From Candidatus Melainabacteria bacterium (GTDB lineage: Bacteria; Cyanobacteriota; Vampirovibrionia; Gastranaerophilales; Gastranaerophilaceae), in contig CP091731.1 of NCBI GenBank assembly GCA_022009935.1, forward strand, positions 62,001-126,000: a DNA stretch of 64,000 bases. The letters run 5' to 3'. The notes under the pieces were generated by a model. It was not told where the DNA came from. It did not search any database and was given only the letters and a program-made list of their open reading frames with translations. The position numbers were made by a program, and so were the translations under genes. Each line of letters opens with the position of its first letter. Position 1 is the first letter of the stretch. Below, piece after piece: positions 21,186 through 31,430 of this stretch.

Positions 21186-21194
21186 TTTCCTTCC

Positions 21195-22087
21195 TCAACT
21201 TTCTTTATTCATATTATTATCCTCATTATTATATTTTTTAACAAACTTTAAACGACTTATTTTTATTGCACATCCTGTCATCATATCAACAGTTGCAATA
21301 ACCCCATTGGCAAGAGCAATACCCTTTTTAACAATTGAATTTCTAGTTGGGAGATTTAATGATAATTTTTTGAAAGATGCTTCATACTCCATACCAATGA
21401 CACTGTTTTTAGCACCACAAAAGCCTGCATCTGTAATATATGCAGTTTTATTATTAAAATTTGTTCATCAGCTGTTTGAACGTGCGTGTGTGTGCCAAAA
21501 ACGCAAGAAACTCCAAGTTCACTTGCCCATTTTCCAAAACAAATTTTTTCAGCCGTTGCCTCGGCATGAAAATCAATCAAAATATTTGGAGTGATTGATT
21601 TTATTTCTTCAATTTTGAAGGCAACATTTCCCAAAAAAGAATTAACAGGTGGCATGAAAGTTCGACCAAGAACTGACAAAACTGCTAATTTATAATTACC
21701 TATATCAAAACACTTTAATCTCACCCCCGGAAGCTCATTTGAAGCATTGATAGGGCAGACAAGCCTTTCAGCAGTATTGGCATAGTCAAACATTTCAGAT
21801 TTATCCCAAATATGATTTCCGCTTGTCAAGGCTTGAAGCCCATATTCACACAAATCGTCATAGTTTTTTTTTGTCAATCCAAAACCGCCTGAGGCATTTT
21901 CACAGTTTGCTACAAAAAAATCAACATTTTTAACCGTTTCAAAATCAGCCTCAAATTCTAAAATTTCATTTGAGTTAAAGTTCTGATTTTTTATAGTTTC
22001 TATTAAATCGCGAACGACATAGCGCCCGAGTCTGCCTGTGATATCACCCAGAAACAGAATATTTTTATATGTTGAATTTTGGTTCAT
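21195..22087 (-). CDS. ymdB: YmdB-family metallophosphoesterase
   Basis: Calcineurin-like phosphodiesterase (TIGR00282 type; B. subtilis YmdB acts on cyclic nucleotides). Metal motifs: FLGDITGRLGR, NCENASGGFG, TSGNHIWDK, DFHAEATAEK, and GTHTHVQTAD. One frame break near 21465; the C-terminus GMEYEASFKKL restores a normal length of about 297 residues. It lies 5 nt downstream of rny, the same pairing seen in Firmicutes. Confidence 0.88.
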
Positions 22088-22092
22088 TGTTA

Positions 22093-23640
22093 TTATTTTG
22101 CTATTTCAGTTGTTCTCAATTCACGAACAACAGTAACTCTAATTTGTCCGGGATAATCAAGTTCTTCTTCAATACGTTTAGCAATGTCACGAGCAAGTTT
22201 TGATGCAGCAATATCATCGAACTTTTCAGGCTCAACAACAACTCTAACCTCACGTCCTGCTTGAACTGCATAAGATTGTTTAATGCCATCGTAACTTTGT
22301 GCAATTTCTTCAAGTTTTTTAATCGTTTTACATATATTTCCAAAGTGTCACGACGAGAGCCCGGGCGACCTGCAGATATCGTATCAGCCAATTTAACTAA
22401 AACAGCTTCAATCGAATTTGCGACAACATCATCGTGATGTGCTTCAATAGCATGAATTATTTCATTTGACTCACCAAATCTACGAGCTAACTCAACTCCT
22501 AATTCGATATGAGTGCCTTCTTGAGTTTGGTCAACTGCTTTTCCTATATCGTGTAATAAACCTGCCCTTTTTGCAATGTTTACGTTTGCTCCAAGCTCTT
22601 TAGCAAGCATTCCTGCGATATGACCAACTTCAAGTGAATGGATAAGAACATTTTGTCCGTAACTTGTTCGGTAGTATAATCGACCTAAATTTTTTATAAG
22701 CTCACGATGAAGGTTCATTATCCCCATATCCATTGCAGCTTGTTCACCTTCTTTTTTTATTTTAGCTTCAATTTCTTTTCCGGCACGCTCAACCATATCC
22801 TCAATACGAACAGGGTGAATGCGACCGTCTGCAATTAGTTTTTCCAGTGCAACTTTTTGCTATTTCACGTCGAACAGGGTCAAATGAAGACAAAACAACA
22901 GCTTCAGGGGTATCATCAATTATTAAATCAACACCTGTTAATGTTTCCAAAGCCCGAATATTTCGACCTTCTCGGCCTATAATTCGTCCTTTCATTTCAT
23001 CAGACGGCAAACTTACAACGGAAACAGTTGATTCTACCACTTGGTCAATAACCACACGCTGCATTGTATTTGTCAAAATCTCTCGAGCCATTTGGTCTGA
23101 AGTTTCTTTAATTTTTATTTCATTTTCTTTTATCAATTGAAGCTGTTCTTGTTTCAAGTCTTGTTTTAATTGCTCAAGAAGCATATTTTTGCTTCGTCAC
23201 AAGAAATGTTTGCAATGCGCTCAAGTTCTCGAATTTGTTTTTCAACAAGTTCTGCAAGCATATCTTCTTTTTCAACAAGTTCATCATTTTTTTTCTGCAA
23301 TTGCGATTCTTTTTCAAGATTTTCCTGAATTTTATTTTCAAGATTTTCTTCTTTTAAACTTAACTTTGTTTCAAGTTTTGAAAGTTCCTGTCTTTTTTCA
23401 CGCAATTGCTCATTTTGCTTTTCTCGTTCATTATTTAACGACTCTTTTGCAACAATCATTGCTTCTTTTCGCAATAACTTTTCTTTTCAGCTTCATCAAT
23501 TTTTGCTTGTTCTCGTTCAAGCTGTATTTTTTTATATTTAGAATTGAGCTGTGAGTTATATATGATTAAGCCAGTAGTTACAATTATTAATATAATTATT
23601 AAAATATTCAACCAAACTATTTTTCTATACCCCGTTCCAC
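22093..23640 (-). CDS. rny: Ribonuclease Y
   Basis: Membrane-anchored endoribonuclease that starts mRNA decay. Order: N-terminal membrane helix (WLNILIIILIIVTTGLIIY), long coiled coil, KH domain with GRIIGREGRNIRALE, HD domain with LLHDIGKAVD, and a C-terminal domain ending LDYPGQIRVTVVRELR. Frame breaks near 23620, 23480, 23180, 22850 and 22330 divide it; restored length about 516 residues is normal. The start is uncertain: a GTG at 23640 fits if one A was lost from a run, otherwise TTG at 23611. A TATAAT lies at 23654-23659 on the minus strand, which would leave almost no 5' leader. Confidence 0.88.
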
Positions 23641-23747
23641 GCTATATACAAAAATTATACATGTCATTTTTACACATATAATCTACTAATATGATTGTAT
23701 CATATAACTTACATATTTAACAAGAGGGTAATAAAAAATAAAAAACT

Positions 23748-24604
23748 TTATTCTTTTTTCATAAATTCTGTTAATTTTTTATATTTCCTTTGATGATAAA
23801 TGTTATACCCACAGTCTTTCATTGTTTCATAAGCTTGTTGTTTAGTTTTTCCATTATTTTTCATTTGATACATTGCGCTCATTACACCTGTTCTATCAAT
23901 ACCACTTTTACAATGTATAAATATTGAACCACCTTTTTATGCTCATTTATTATTTTTTGGAATTTTTCATATTCTTGTTTATTTGGAACATCTCCTGATT
24001 CCATTGGAAAGTTAATATATTTTATTCCATTTTTTTCAAATGTTTCTTTTTCAGCTTCCATATCTTCTTTTGAAGAAGTTTTTTCGTTTCTAAAATCAAT
24101 AACAAGTTTTATATTTTTTTCTTTAAATTCATTTATCACATTATCATCGGTATAATCCGGTTTGGCACCTCGGTAAAGACGTCGGTTTTCATTTTTACTA
24201 AAAGTTGATACTGTATGAAAATTTGATATGTTTTTACTTTCACTCGGTTGAATAAATCTTGTGGCTCGTAGCGTTAAAAATCCACCAAAAATTATAGCTC
24301 CACTAAGGAAAGCACCTTTTAAAAATTTGCCGATAATCTCTTTATTTGTTGAATACCATTTTGAAAAATCAAAAGTTTTGCCTTTGTTATCGGTATTATA
24401 TGTATCTATACTTGTTATTGCTTGATTAGGTATATAAGTTGAAACAACAGGTGTTGATGCCACTTGATTACTATATCCCCCATTTGGCAAATAAGGATTA
24501 TAGTATGGATTGTTAAACACCTGATCTGTCGTGTAAGGCATTATGTATGGATTATTTGTGTTATAATAACTTACCATTTTTAATACTTCTACTTTTTTAT
24601 ACAC
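23748..24604 (-). CDS. Membrane-anchored protein tyrosine/dual-specificity phosphatase
   Basis: The catalytic P-loop HCKSGIDRTG (Cys-x5-Arg) appears once a break near 23940 is mended; the general-acid loop is likely in the EKNGIKYINFPM region, as in atypical dual-specificity enzymes. The N-terminal 75 residues are rich in Tyr, Asn and Pro (NNPYYNPYLPNGGY), followed by one membrane helix (AFLSGAIIFGGFLTL, about residues 95-115). Restored length about 285 residues. The start is either GTG at 24604 or ATG at 24577 (MVSYYN); neither has a convincing ribosome site. A protein or phosphoinositide-like substrate is possible; not determinable here. Confidence 0.75.
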
Positions 24605-24646
24605 CTCTATATATAATATAAAAAAATTTATACAAAAAAATTGATA

Positions 24647-26542
24647 TTATATTAAGATTTGTAAATAGATGTTTTTATTTTTTGAAACTTTTACAGGCGT
24701 TATTATACAACCAAATTTATTGTCACAAGTTGCTATTTTGGTGTATTGTGTAACAATTTTGCCATTTGCATCTTTACAACCACAATATTGAGAAAATTTC
24801 TCTCCTGTATATTTCATAGCTTCACAGAATGTTAATGGACGTTTTTCCATGCCGTTTTTGTAATTAACTTTTTCTATTTTGAATGTTTCCGGGTTTCTTG
24901 TTATTACATCAAATTTTAAAGGTGTGTTTTGATTATTTGCAAGATATCCGACAGGAATAATTTTGCTGCCAAATTGTTCAAAGACAAAGATATTTTTGCC
25001 CATTTCACCTTTTTTCAAACGAGGTGTCTATTGCGGCATAGATAAAATGAGCAAGATAGTTGTTTGTGCTAGAAATTTTGTCTAATGTGTTTGTAACAAC
25101 ACCTTCTTTTTTTGTCTGGGAGCTTATCGCGGCTTTTGTTGCTTTGGTAAAAATATTACCATTTTCTTTAGTATTAAAAAAAGTGTTCCATTTGTTAAAA
25201 TATGTTGTTAACGTATTTTTATTAGACATTGTAATTTGTTGAGTTACCATTGCCAAACAATATCCTGTTCTATTATTAGATTTTCCACCTACAACTGCAT
25301 AGTCTTTTACAGTTTTCTTATTGCTTGAGTCAAATTCTGTTGCTTCCTTCGTATAATTTAAATAAGAATTACATGAGCTACCCATTGTTGGAGTTGTATA
25401 ATCAATTTGCTTAGTTGCATATTCTCTATCTCTTCCACCTCCAGGATAATCCCAACAATCTTGACTAAATTTTTCCTTACAAAATACAATGCCTACAGAG
25501 CCACTTGTTGAATATGTGTTTGTTGTACTATTATATTTTGCATTAAATATATTACTATCCTGACCTTTGCTACAATAAATAGCTCCACCCAATCGATTTT
25601 TCCTTACCTCTTTATTTGAACCATAATCTTTTGCTAAACAAGCCGATAAATATGAGTCATATGTTTTTTGGATCTGTATTTATTAATAATTTTTACTTAG
25701 TAAACATGGGGTAAACGATCCTGAGGCATTTTTAAATTTAGCTTTGGTAGGAATAGGACATATTTCATCCTGAGTTACAATTGCAGCCAAATTATATGTA
25801 ATAGAATATTTGTTGTTTCCAGGTTTTAACGTTACAAAATTCAAATGAACGTTGTTAGTTGTTTTTAAAGATTTTTGTATATTTTGTTTAGTGTCGATAC
25901 TAAATGCAGCGACATCTGGTTTTGTTTCATTGTTGTCCACTGCCTCACTTTTATTGCCACATGTATAGGTATGATAATTTTGAGTGTTGTTTAACATCAA
26001 ATCGGCTATTTTTGTGTGGGCTTTGCATTGCAACTTATAGTATCATCATCAAAGTTTTGATTGTCTTTGCATTGAGGTAAATTGGCATTATAGCTTGGAG
26101 TAAAAGTTTCTTTATATTTTCCATTACTATAAACATTAAACTTATATGTTCTTTTGCAATTATATGTTAAAGATTTACTTTCAGACTTGCTGGTTTCAAT
26201 ATTTTTAATACTGTTTTCACAATCAGCATTACCGATTAAATTTGCATCATTAGCAAAAGCTTGGCAATAAGTTTTAGCATCCATTCCTTTTAACACATCA
26301 TCAATTGTTTTTTGGTTAGAATTTGAGCCACTGCCGCCACCTTCAGAGCTATTAGCTTCCTCAATCAATTTTTTAGTTAAAAGTTTACTTTCGTTGTCCA
26401 AATTTTTATATAAATTATAGACATAGACGGGAACTTTTTGATCAAGATTGTGTTGAATAACTTTCATTGTCACGATATATAAAAAACTTATTAAAGCCAT
26501 AACAAGTATGACTTCAACAAAGGTAAAAGCTCTTTTTCTTTT
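24647..26542 (-). CDS. Large prepilin-like protein A
   Basis: The N-terminus (K-R-A-FTFVEVILVMALISFLYIV) is a prepilin signal with Phe+1 and Glu+5, followed by a long extracellular region with many cysteines. Frame breaks near 26035, 25690, 25600 and 25015 split it; restored length about 630 residues. The C-terminal third, from YLAHFIYAAIDTSFEKGEMGKN to FCEAMKYTGEKFSQYC, is almost identical to prepilin B at 32.8-34.6 kb. No ATG, GTG or TTG fits the start: the codon before the basic leader reads as a stop or ATA, so another indel lies at 26542-26550. It is probably a minor pilin or adhesive tip protein; this is inference. Confidence 0.72.
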
Positions 26543-26674
26543 TTATATCAAGCTTTTGACCTTATTGTTGTTTCGGGGGGGGCTGAATGTTTAAAATTAA
26601 ATATACACACCTTTTCAAACTCCTAAACTTTAAGCATGAATTAATAATAAATGATTTTTATTGGTTTGGCAATA

Positions 26675-26711
26675 AAAAATACTACTTTACTTCAAGTAAA
26701 GTAGTATTTTT
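26675..26711 (-). terminator. Rho-independent terminator after rpsG
   Basis: A perfect 18-bp palindrome arm (26675-26692 with 26694-26711; core TACTACTTTACTT) with T runs on both strands. It lies 26 nt after the rpsG stop, so it ends the rpsL-rpsG transcript; it may also block transcription from the other side. Confidence 0.88.
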
Positions 26712-26736
26712 ATAAATTAGTAATTATTAACGTATA

Positions 26737-27208
26737 TTAATAACGATAATGAGCAAAAGCTTTGTTTGCTTCAGCCATTTTGTGGGTGTCTTCACGTTTT
26801 TTAACAGAAGCACCTGAACCGTTTGCAGCATCAATAATTTCATTTGAAAGTTTTTCAACCATTGATTTACCGCTTCTTTTCTTAGCAGATAATATTAACC
26901 AACTTGAACCTAAAGCCATGCCGCGGTCAGCTTTAACTTCCATAGGAACTTGGTAAGTTGAACCACCAATACGTCTTGCTTTAACTTCAAGCAATGGTAT
27001 AACATTTTTTAACGCTTTTTGGAAAATTTCTTGAGAATCTTCATTTGTTTTTTTCTTTTATTCTATCCATAGTCGAATAGAAAATATTTTGAGCTAATGA
27101 TTTTTTGCCACGTCTCATCAAACGGTTAATAAATTTTGCAACATCAACACTATTATAAATAGGATCCGCTTGAGGAACTCTTTTTGCAGGCTTGCTACGT
27201 CTTGACAT
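26737..27208 (-). CDS. rpsG: Ribosomal protein uS7
   Basis: Small-subunit head protein that binds the 3' domain of 16S rRNA. MSRRSKPAKRVPQADPIYNS, INRLMRRGKKSLAQ and the block RRIGGSTYQVPMEV are unmistakable. One frame break near 27052 (T run) splits it; restored length about 156 residues is normal. It follows rpsL by 30 nt. The expected fusA and tufA genes do not follow; a strong terminator does. Confidence 0.95.
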
Positions 27209-27238
27209 TTATTTAAACCTTTCCTTTATTATCTTAAA

Positions 27239-27621
27239 TTATTTTTTTGCTTTTTCTTTTTTAGTACCATATTTAGAACGTGCTTGAGAACGTTTTTTGC
27301 ACACCGGCTGTATCAAGTGTTCCACGAATAATGTGATAACGAACACCCGGTAAATCCTTAACACGACCGCCACGAATTAAAAACGACACTGTGTTCTTGC
27401 AAATTGTGTCCAATTCCTGGAATATAAGATGTTACTTCAAAACCGTTTGTCAAACGAACACGAGCAACCTTTCTCAATGCTGAGTTTGGTTTTTTAGGTG
27501 TTGTTGTATAAACACGTGTACAAACACCACGACGTTGAGGACAATTTACCAATGCTGGTGATTTTGTTTTATCTAATAATTTTTTACGTTCTTTTCGCAC
27601 TAATTGCGCTATTGTTGGCAT
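27239..27621 (-). CDS. rpsL: Ribosomal protein uS12
   Basis: Decoding-centre protein. MPTIAQLVRKERKK, PQRRGVCTRVYT, TPKKPNSALRKVARV and, after mending a break near 27380, the RGGRVKDLPGVRYH block are all present. The two lysines where streptomycin resistance changes usually occur (in TPKKPNS and GRVKDLPG) are both unmodified Lys. A second break near 27298 precedes a C-terminus ending KKEKAKK. Restored length about 127 residues. Confidence 0.95.
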
Positions 27622-27708
27622 AATTTCTCCTTTAATCTTTATCTTAAAAATTTTTTTTCATGTATGGAAGTACATATTCATGAAACTACAATCATACCCA
27701 ATTGTCAA

Positions 27709-28061
27709 TCACTTATTTTTATCTAGAGCTTGTTTTAAAGCAACTTCAAGTGTTTTTACTTTGTTTTCAAGCACTCGCACTTGATGCTCATTTTCATCTT
27801 TATTCACGCTCATTTTTTCATATCTCTTTTCATATGAATTAATTAGCGAATTTCTCTTTGTAATATATAGCATGCCAAAAAATAATGCACTTATATAGCT
27901 TAAAGCAAATAACAATAATGAATATTGGCTTAAATTAAAAGTCATTGTTTTGTTTATGTATGGTGTATAAATTTTAAAATTTATATCAGGTAACAAGATT
28001 ATTAAAGATACTATTATTAATAATGTTGCTAAACAAATAATTAAATAAAATATTTCTTCAT
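27709..28061 (-). CDS. LapA-like small membrane protein
   Basis: With a start at 28061 (AAGGAG site; ATG overlaps the rluD TGA as ATGA) and one break near 28050, it gives about 117 residues. Two hydrophobic segments (YLIICLATLLIIVSLIILL and LSQYSLLLFALSYISALFFGMLY) are followed by a basic turn and a C-terminal coiled coil (VRVLENKVKTLEVALKQAL). This two-helix plus coiled-coil shape is that of LapA/DUF1049 proteins. Translational coupling to rluD is clear. Role unknown; envelope assembly in other bacteria. Confidence 0.6.
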
Positions 28062-28978
28062 TTTTTGCTCCTTAAATATCTTAATACTTTTTGTAAATCT
28101 TCATCTTCATCGATTTTAATTTCTATTACTTCATTTTTCAAATTCATAAAACATAAAGAATAAGCTTGAAGAACTTGTTCAGTTGTTTTCACTTTGAACT
28201 TTTTTGCACCATATAAACTGTCATTAACTATTGTATGATTTATGTATTTTGAATGTACACGTATTTGGTGAGTTCTTCCTGTTTTTAACTCATATTCAAT
28301 AAAGGTATGATTTTTAAACCGCTCTATTACGTTATAAAAAGTTATGGCTTCTTTGCCATCATTTTTCAAAACAGCCATTTTTTCTTTGTGTTTTGCATCT
28401 CTTCCGAAGAAAGTTTTAATTTCTCCAAAATCATTTTCAACAACTCCTTCAACAATTGCTTTATATTTGCGAATAGCGGTTTTGTCTTTGATTTGTTTTG
28501 TCAAAAATTCATATCCCTTGTTTGTTTTTGCAACAAGTAACAACCCTGATGTATTCCTGTCAAGCCGATGAACAATGCCGGGTCGTAATTTATCATTGTT
28601 GCAATCAGACAAACCATTTTCCCCATACTTAAATAAAAGAGCATTTACAAGAGTGTCTTTTTGCTCATTCATTGTTGGATGCGTGAGCATGTTCTTGGGT
28701 TTGTTCACAACCAATATGTCGTCATCTTCATATTTTATATCAAGCTTTATATCTTGTGGTTCTATTTTAATATTTTCATCATAGAAATCGCTAAAGTTGA
28801 CAGTATCATTCTGTTTTAGCTTGTAAGAGCTTTTTTCAATCTTGTTATTAACTTTAACAAAACCGTTTTTTATGTTTTTTTGGATATTTGAACGTGATAA
28901 AGCTGTGTATATTTCGTTTAAAAATACATCAAGCCTTTTATTAATGTTTTCTTTATTTATTATATATTCATTCATCAT
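28058..28978 (-). CDS. RluA-family 23S rRNA pseudouridine synthase
   Basis: Intact 306-residue frame. N-terminal S4 RNA-binding domain (INKRLDVFLNEIY...) and catalytic domain with the HRLDRNTSGLLLVAK motif containing the essential Asp. GRTHQIRVH follows as usual. RluD is the likely member given the S4 domain, modifying helix 69 of 23S rRNA, but RluC-type specificity is not excluded. The start ATG overlaps the lspA stop as TAATG, so lspA and this gene are coupled, a common arrangement. Confidence 0.9.
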   Translation of the reverse strand: MMNEYIINKENINKRLDVFLNEIYTALSRSNIQKNIKNGFVKVNNKIEKSSYKLKQNDTVNFSDFYDENIKIEPQDIKLDIKYEDDDILVVNKPKNMLTHPTMNEQKDTLVNALLFKYGENGLSDCNNDKLRPGIVHRLDRNTSGLLLVAKTNKGYEFLTKQIKDKTAIRKYKAIVEGVVENDFGEIKTFFGRDAKHKEKMAVLKNDGKEAITFYNVIERFKNHTFIEYELKTGRTHQIRVHSKYINHTIVNDSLYGAKKFKVKTTEQVLQAYSLCFMNLKNEVIEIKIDEDEDLQKVLRYLRSKK

Positions 28979-29415
28979 TATTTCTTTAATATTTTTAAAA
29001 TCAATAAGAATACACCAAAAGTTATCATTAAATCGTAATAATTGAACACCGGAAAGTTTACAAGAGGCAGCTTTATAAAATCATCAACTCGTCCATACAT
29101 TATTCTTTCTGACAAATTTAAAATGGCACCTGACGTTAAAAATAAAAAAGCCGTAAAATTAGTTTTATCGAATTTTGAAATGTTTTTATAAATATAACAA
29201 AATATAAAGCCCAAGAGTATAAGAGAAATAATAATAAGAGAAAAAGTGTTATCATTTAAAAAACTAAATGCAGCACCGGTATTTTTTATTAGTGTCAAAT
29301 CTAATATATTTTGGGAATTTAAATATAGGGTGAACTTCTTTTAACAGTTTCCCGAAAAAAATTATAACAATTAATTTAATTATAAAATTTATTATTTTTT
29401 TGTTTTTTTACTCAT
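28978..29415 (-). CDS. lspA: Signal peptidase II-like protein, divergent
   Basis: Lipoprotein signal peptidase fold with four hydrophobic segments, coupled to rluD as in many genomes. The NTGAAFSF motif and the last catalytic Asp (FNYYD) are present. The motif that normally reads N-L-I-D-R reads NLSER: the first catalytic Asp is replaced by Glu (codon GAA). The usual D-Q-x-x-K at the end of helix 1 is also not visible (FFGKLLKE). A break near 29310 and one near 29395 are required; start ATG at 29415 overlaps the upstream gene by 8 nt. It is either a divergent active enzyme or an altered homologue. Confidence 0.7.
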
Positions 29416-30325
29416 TTAATTTATTATTTTTGTTTAGATTAAATACATTCACACGTCTTAAAACAAAAGCTGCACCTGTTGATTTAACTTTGTTTTGAGC
29501 ATTTGCATTTGTGTTTTTTTCATAAATACCGATTGTTGCAACGGCATTTTCGTTATGTCCGTTTTTATTTGACTTCACCATTCGCTCCAAGGTGTTTTCA
29601 GATGAAGTGATTTTAAAGATATCAAGCGGATTTTTTTGTGGATAAATTATAGGGATTGAATTTAAAGAGGCTACAACTATATTATTTTGAGGCTTTTTTA
29701 TATCAAGTGATATGGTATAAAAGCTGTCATTTTGAACCTGATATGGGGCTTGAAGTTCAAAGTCCATATTTATTGCATTTCCAAATTTTATAGTGCTTGT
29801 TTCATCAAGAACATTAATTCCTGTAATAAGCCAATTAATACTACTTTTTTCAGATAATAAATTGTTTGTGCCTTAGCTTGTATTATCCCTTCTCCATTAA
29901 AAAAAGAACTTCCCGAAACCGTTCCATTGATAACTTCTTCACATAAAACTTGAGCATAATTTTTTGAAAAACTCACCTTTTGTGGAGTAATTTGGTAATC
30001 AAGACGAGGATAATTTTTCCAAATATCATTCAAAACTTCAAAATAGAAGTTATAATTAAAACCGTCGTTTGTAATAAAGGATGTGTCATAAAACTGTTTT
30101 AGCTTATTTATTTTTTTTTTGTAAGGTTTTTTGAAACCGAATTTAAGACATCAAAAATTTGTTGTTCTTCAGTTTTTGTTGCCTGTTTAAAAAAGCTTAC
30201 TTTTTAAAAGCTTACTTTGTATATAATCATCATTTTCAATATCAATTTGTGAAGCTTGGACAGATATTGAAAACAAACTTATTAAAGATAAAATTAAAAA
30301 AACAATTCCATATTTTTTTCATCAT
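29408..30325 (-). CDS. Secreted protein of unknown function
   Basis: Two adjacent ATG codons (30320-30325) follow a GAGAT site. A signal peptide (YGIVFLILSLISLFSISVQA-SQ) precedes a soluble domain of about 280 residues with no Cys or recognised motif; the ITPQKVSFSKNYAQVLCEEVINGTV segment is beta-rich. Frame breaks near 30310, 30195, 30110 and 29850 are needed; the last part is intact from 29767 to 29408. The final codons overlap lspA, so it belongs to the lspA-rluD-lapA transcript. No family named. Confidence 0.55.
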
Positions 30326-30363
30326 TATTAATCTCATGTTACATCATATATAAATATTTAAGC

Positions 30364-30401
30364 ATAAAAAATAACAGTTGTAAAAATTACAACTGTTATT
30401 T
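30364..30401 (-). terminator. Rho-independent terminator after rplL
   Basis: A perfect 15-bp stem (30369-30383 with 30387-30401, core ATAACAGTTGTAA), 3-nt loop, followed on the minus strand by a T run. It lies just after the rplL stop, so rplJ-rplL forms a closed transcript without rpoB. Confidence 0.88.
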
Positions 30402-30431
30402 AGCACTTGAATTAAATAAAACTATTTAATT

Positions 30432-30794
30432 TCAACAAGCACCAGCAGCTTCTAATTGTTTTTTGATAGCTTCAGCATCTTCTTTTTTGATACCTTCTTT
30501 AACAGGTTTTGGAGCTGAATCAACTAGGTCTTTAGCTTCTTTCAAGCCTAAACCGGTTATAGCACGTACTTCTTTCAATACAGCGATTTTGTTAGCACCG
30601 GCTGAAGTTAAAACAACAGAAACTTCGCTAGCTTCAGCTTCGCCTTCGCCACCTGCAGCAGGAGCAGCAGCTGCAACAGCAACAGGAGCTGCTGCTGATA
30701 CGCCAAATTTTTCTTCCATAGCTTTTACTAATTCAGCAGCTTCTAATAATGTTAATTTTTCAATTGATTCTAAAATAGCTTCTACGTTACTCAT
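30432..30794 (-). CDS. rplL: Ribosomal protein bL12 (L7/L12)
   Basis: Stalk protein that recruits translation factors. Intact 120 residues: N-terminal dimer domain (VEAILESIEKLTLLEAAELVKAMEEKFG), Ala-rich hinge (AAPVAVAAAAPAAGG) and the C-terminal factor-binding domain with ITGLGLKEAKDLVDSAPKPVKEG. It lies 45 nt downstream of rplJ with an AAAAGGAG-like site. No frame break. Confidence 0.97.
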   Translation of the reverse strand: MSNVEAILESIEKLTLLEAAELVKAMEEKFGVSAAAPVAVAAAAPAAGGEGEAEASEVSVVLTSAGANKIAVLKEVRAITGLGLKEAKDLVDSAPKPVKEGIKKEDAEAIKKQLEAAGAC

Positions 30795-30839
30795 TTTTTT
30801 CTCCTTTTAATTTTAATTAATAATTATTTTTAACTTAAC

Positions 30840-31363
30840 TTATGCTTGTTTTTGTTTTGCAACAGCGTCAATAGCACGAACTAAGCTTGCCATTACACCA
30901 TTTACGCAACCAACGATACCACTTGCAGGTGAGTTGATTGAACCCTAATATTTTTGCATATAATTCTTCTTTTGAAGGTAAACTTGCTAAATCTTTTGCT
31001 TGTTTAGCATCATATAATTCACCATCTAAGCAAGCTGCAAGAAGTTCACCTTTTTTACTGTCTTTTATAAATTTTGATAAAATTTTTGCAGGTGCAACCT
31101 GGTCGCCAAAACCAAAAGCTATTGCTGTCGGATCCTTCCAAAACTTCTGTTAAAGGTTCATAAGATGTTCCTTTTATTGCAATTTTGCCAAGGTATTTTT
31201 TGTTACTGTTAAATCACAATTTTCTTTTTGAAGTAATCTTCTTAAAGTTGTAATCTGTTCTACGGAATATCCGCGGTAATCAGCAACGTAAGCAGCACTT
31301 GCTTTTTTCAAATTGACTTTTAAAATGTTGAATTTTCTCATTCTTAAAGGCTTTTGTTGCCAT
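30840..31363 (-). CDS. rplJ: Ribosomal protein uL10
   Basis: Stalk base protein that anchors bL12 dimers. Family blocks: SAAYVADYRGYSVEQITTLRR, NTLAK, VAPAKILSKF, and a C-terminal helix INSPASGIVGCVNGVMASLVRAIDAVAKQ. Frame breaks near 31310, 31185, 31130 and 30945; restored length about 174 residues is normal. AAAGGAGAAAG precedes the ATG at 31363. It is preceded by an attenuating leader on which uL10-bL12 probably acts. Confidence 0.93.
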
Positions 31364-31403
31364 ATTCTTTCTCCTTTATTATTTTTTATCGACCTTTTTT
31401 ACA

Positions 31404-31430
31404 TAAAAAAATCTTTTGGTTTCCCAAAAG
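31404..31430 (-). terminator. Attenuator hairpin inside the rplJ leader
   Basis: Stem CUUUUGG/CCAAAAG (31413-31419 with 31424-31430) with a GAAA loop and a U run, 41 nt upstream of the rplJ start codon. It can form only when the outer leader stem is open. Confidence 0.75.

Noticed and set aside
26573..26583. Run of eight G between prepilin A and the rpsG terminator as a phase-variable tract
   Set aside because: It is upstream of the gene start with no aligned promoter elements, and homopolymer length is unreliable in this sequence.
26737..31363. Pseudogenes for rpsG, rpsL and rplJ
   Set aside because: Each is a single essential ribosomal gene here, breaks are single-base and motifs remain perfect; sequencing indels explain them better.
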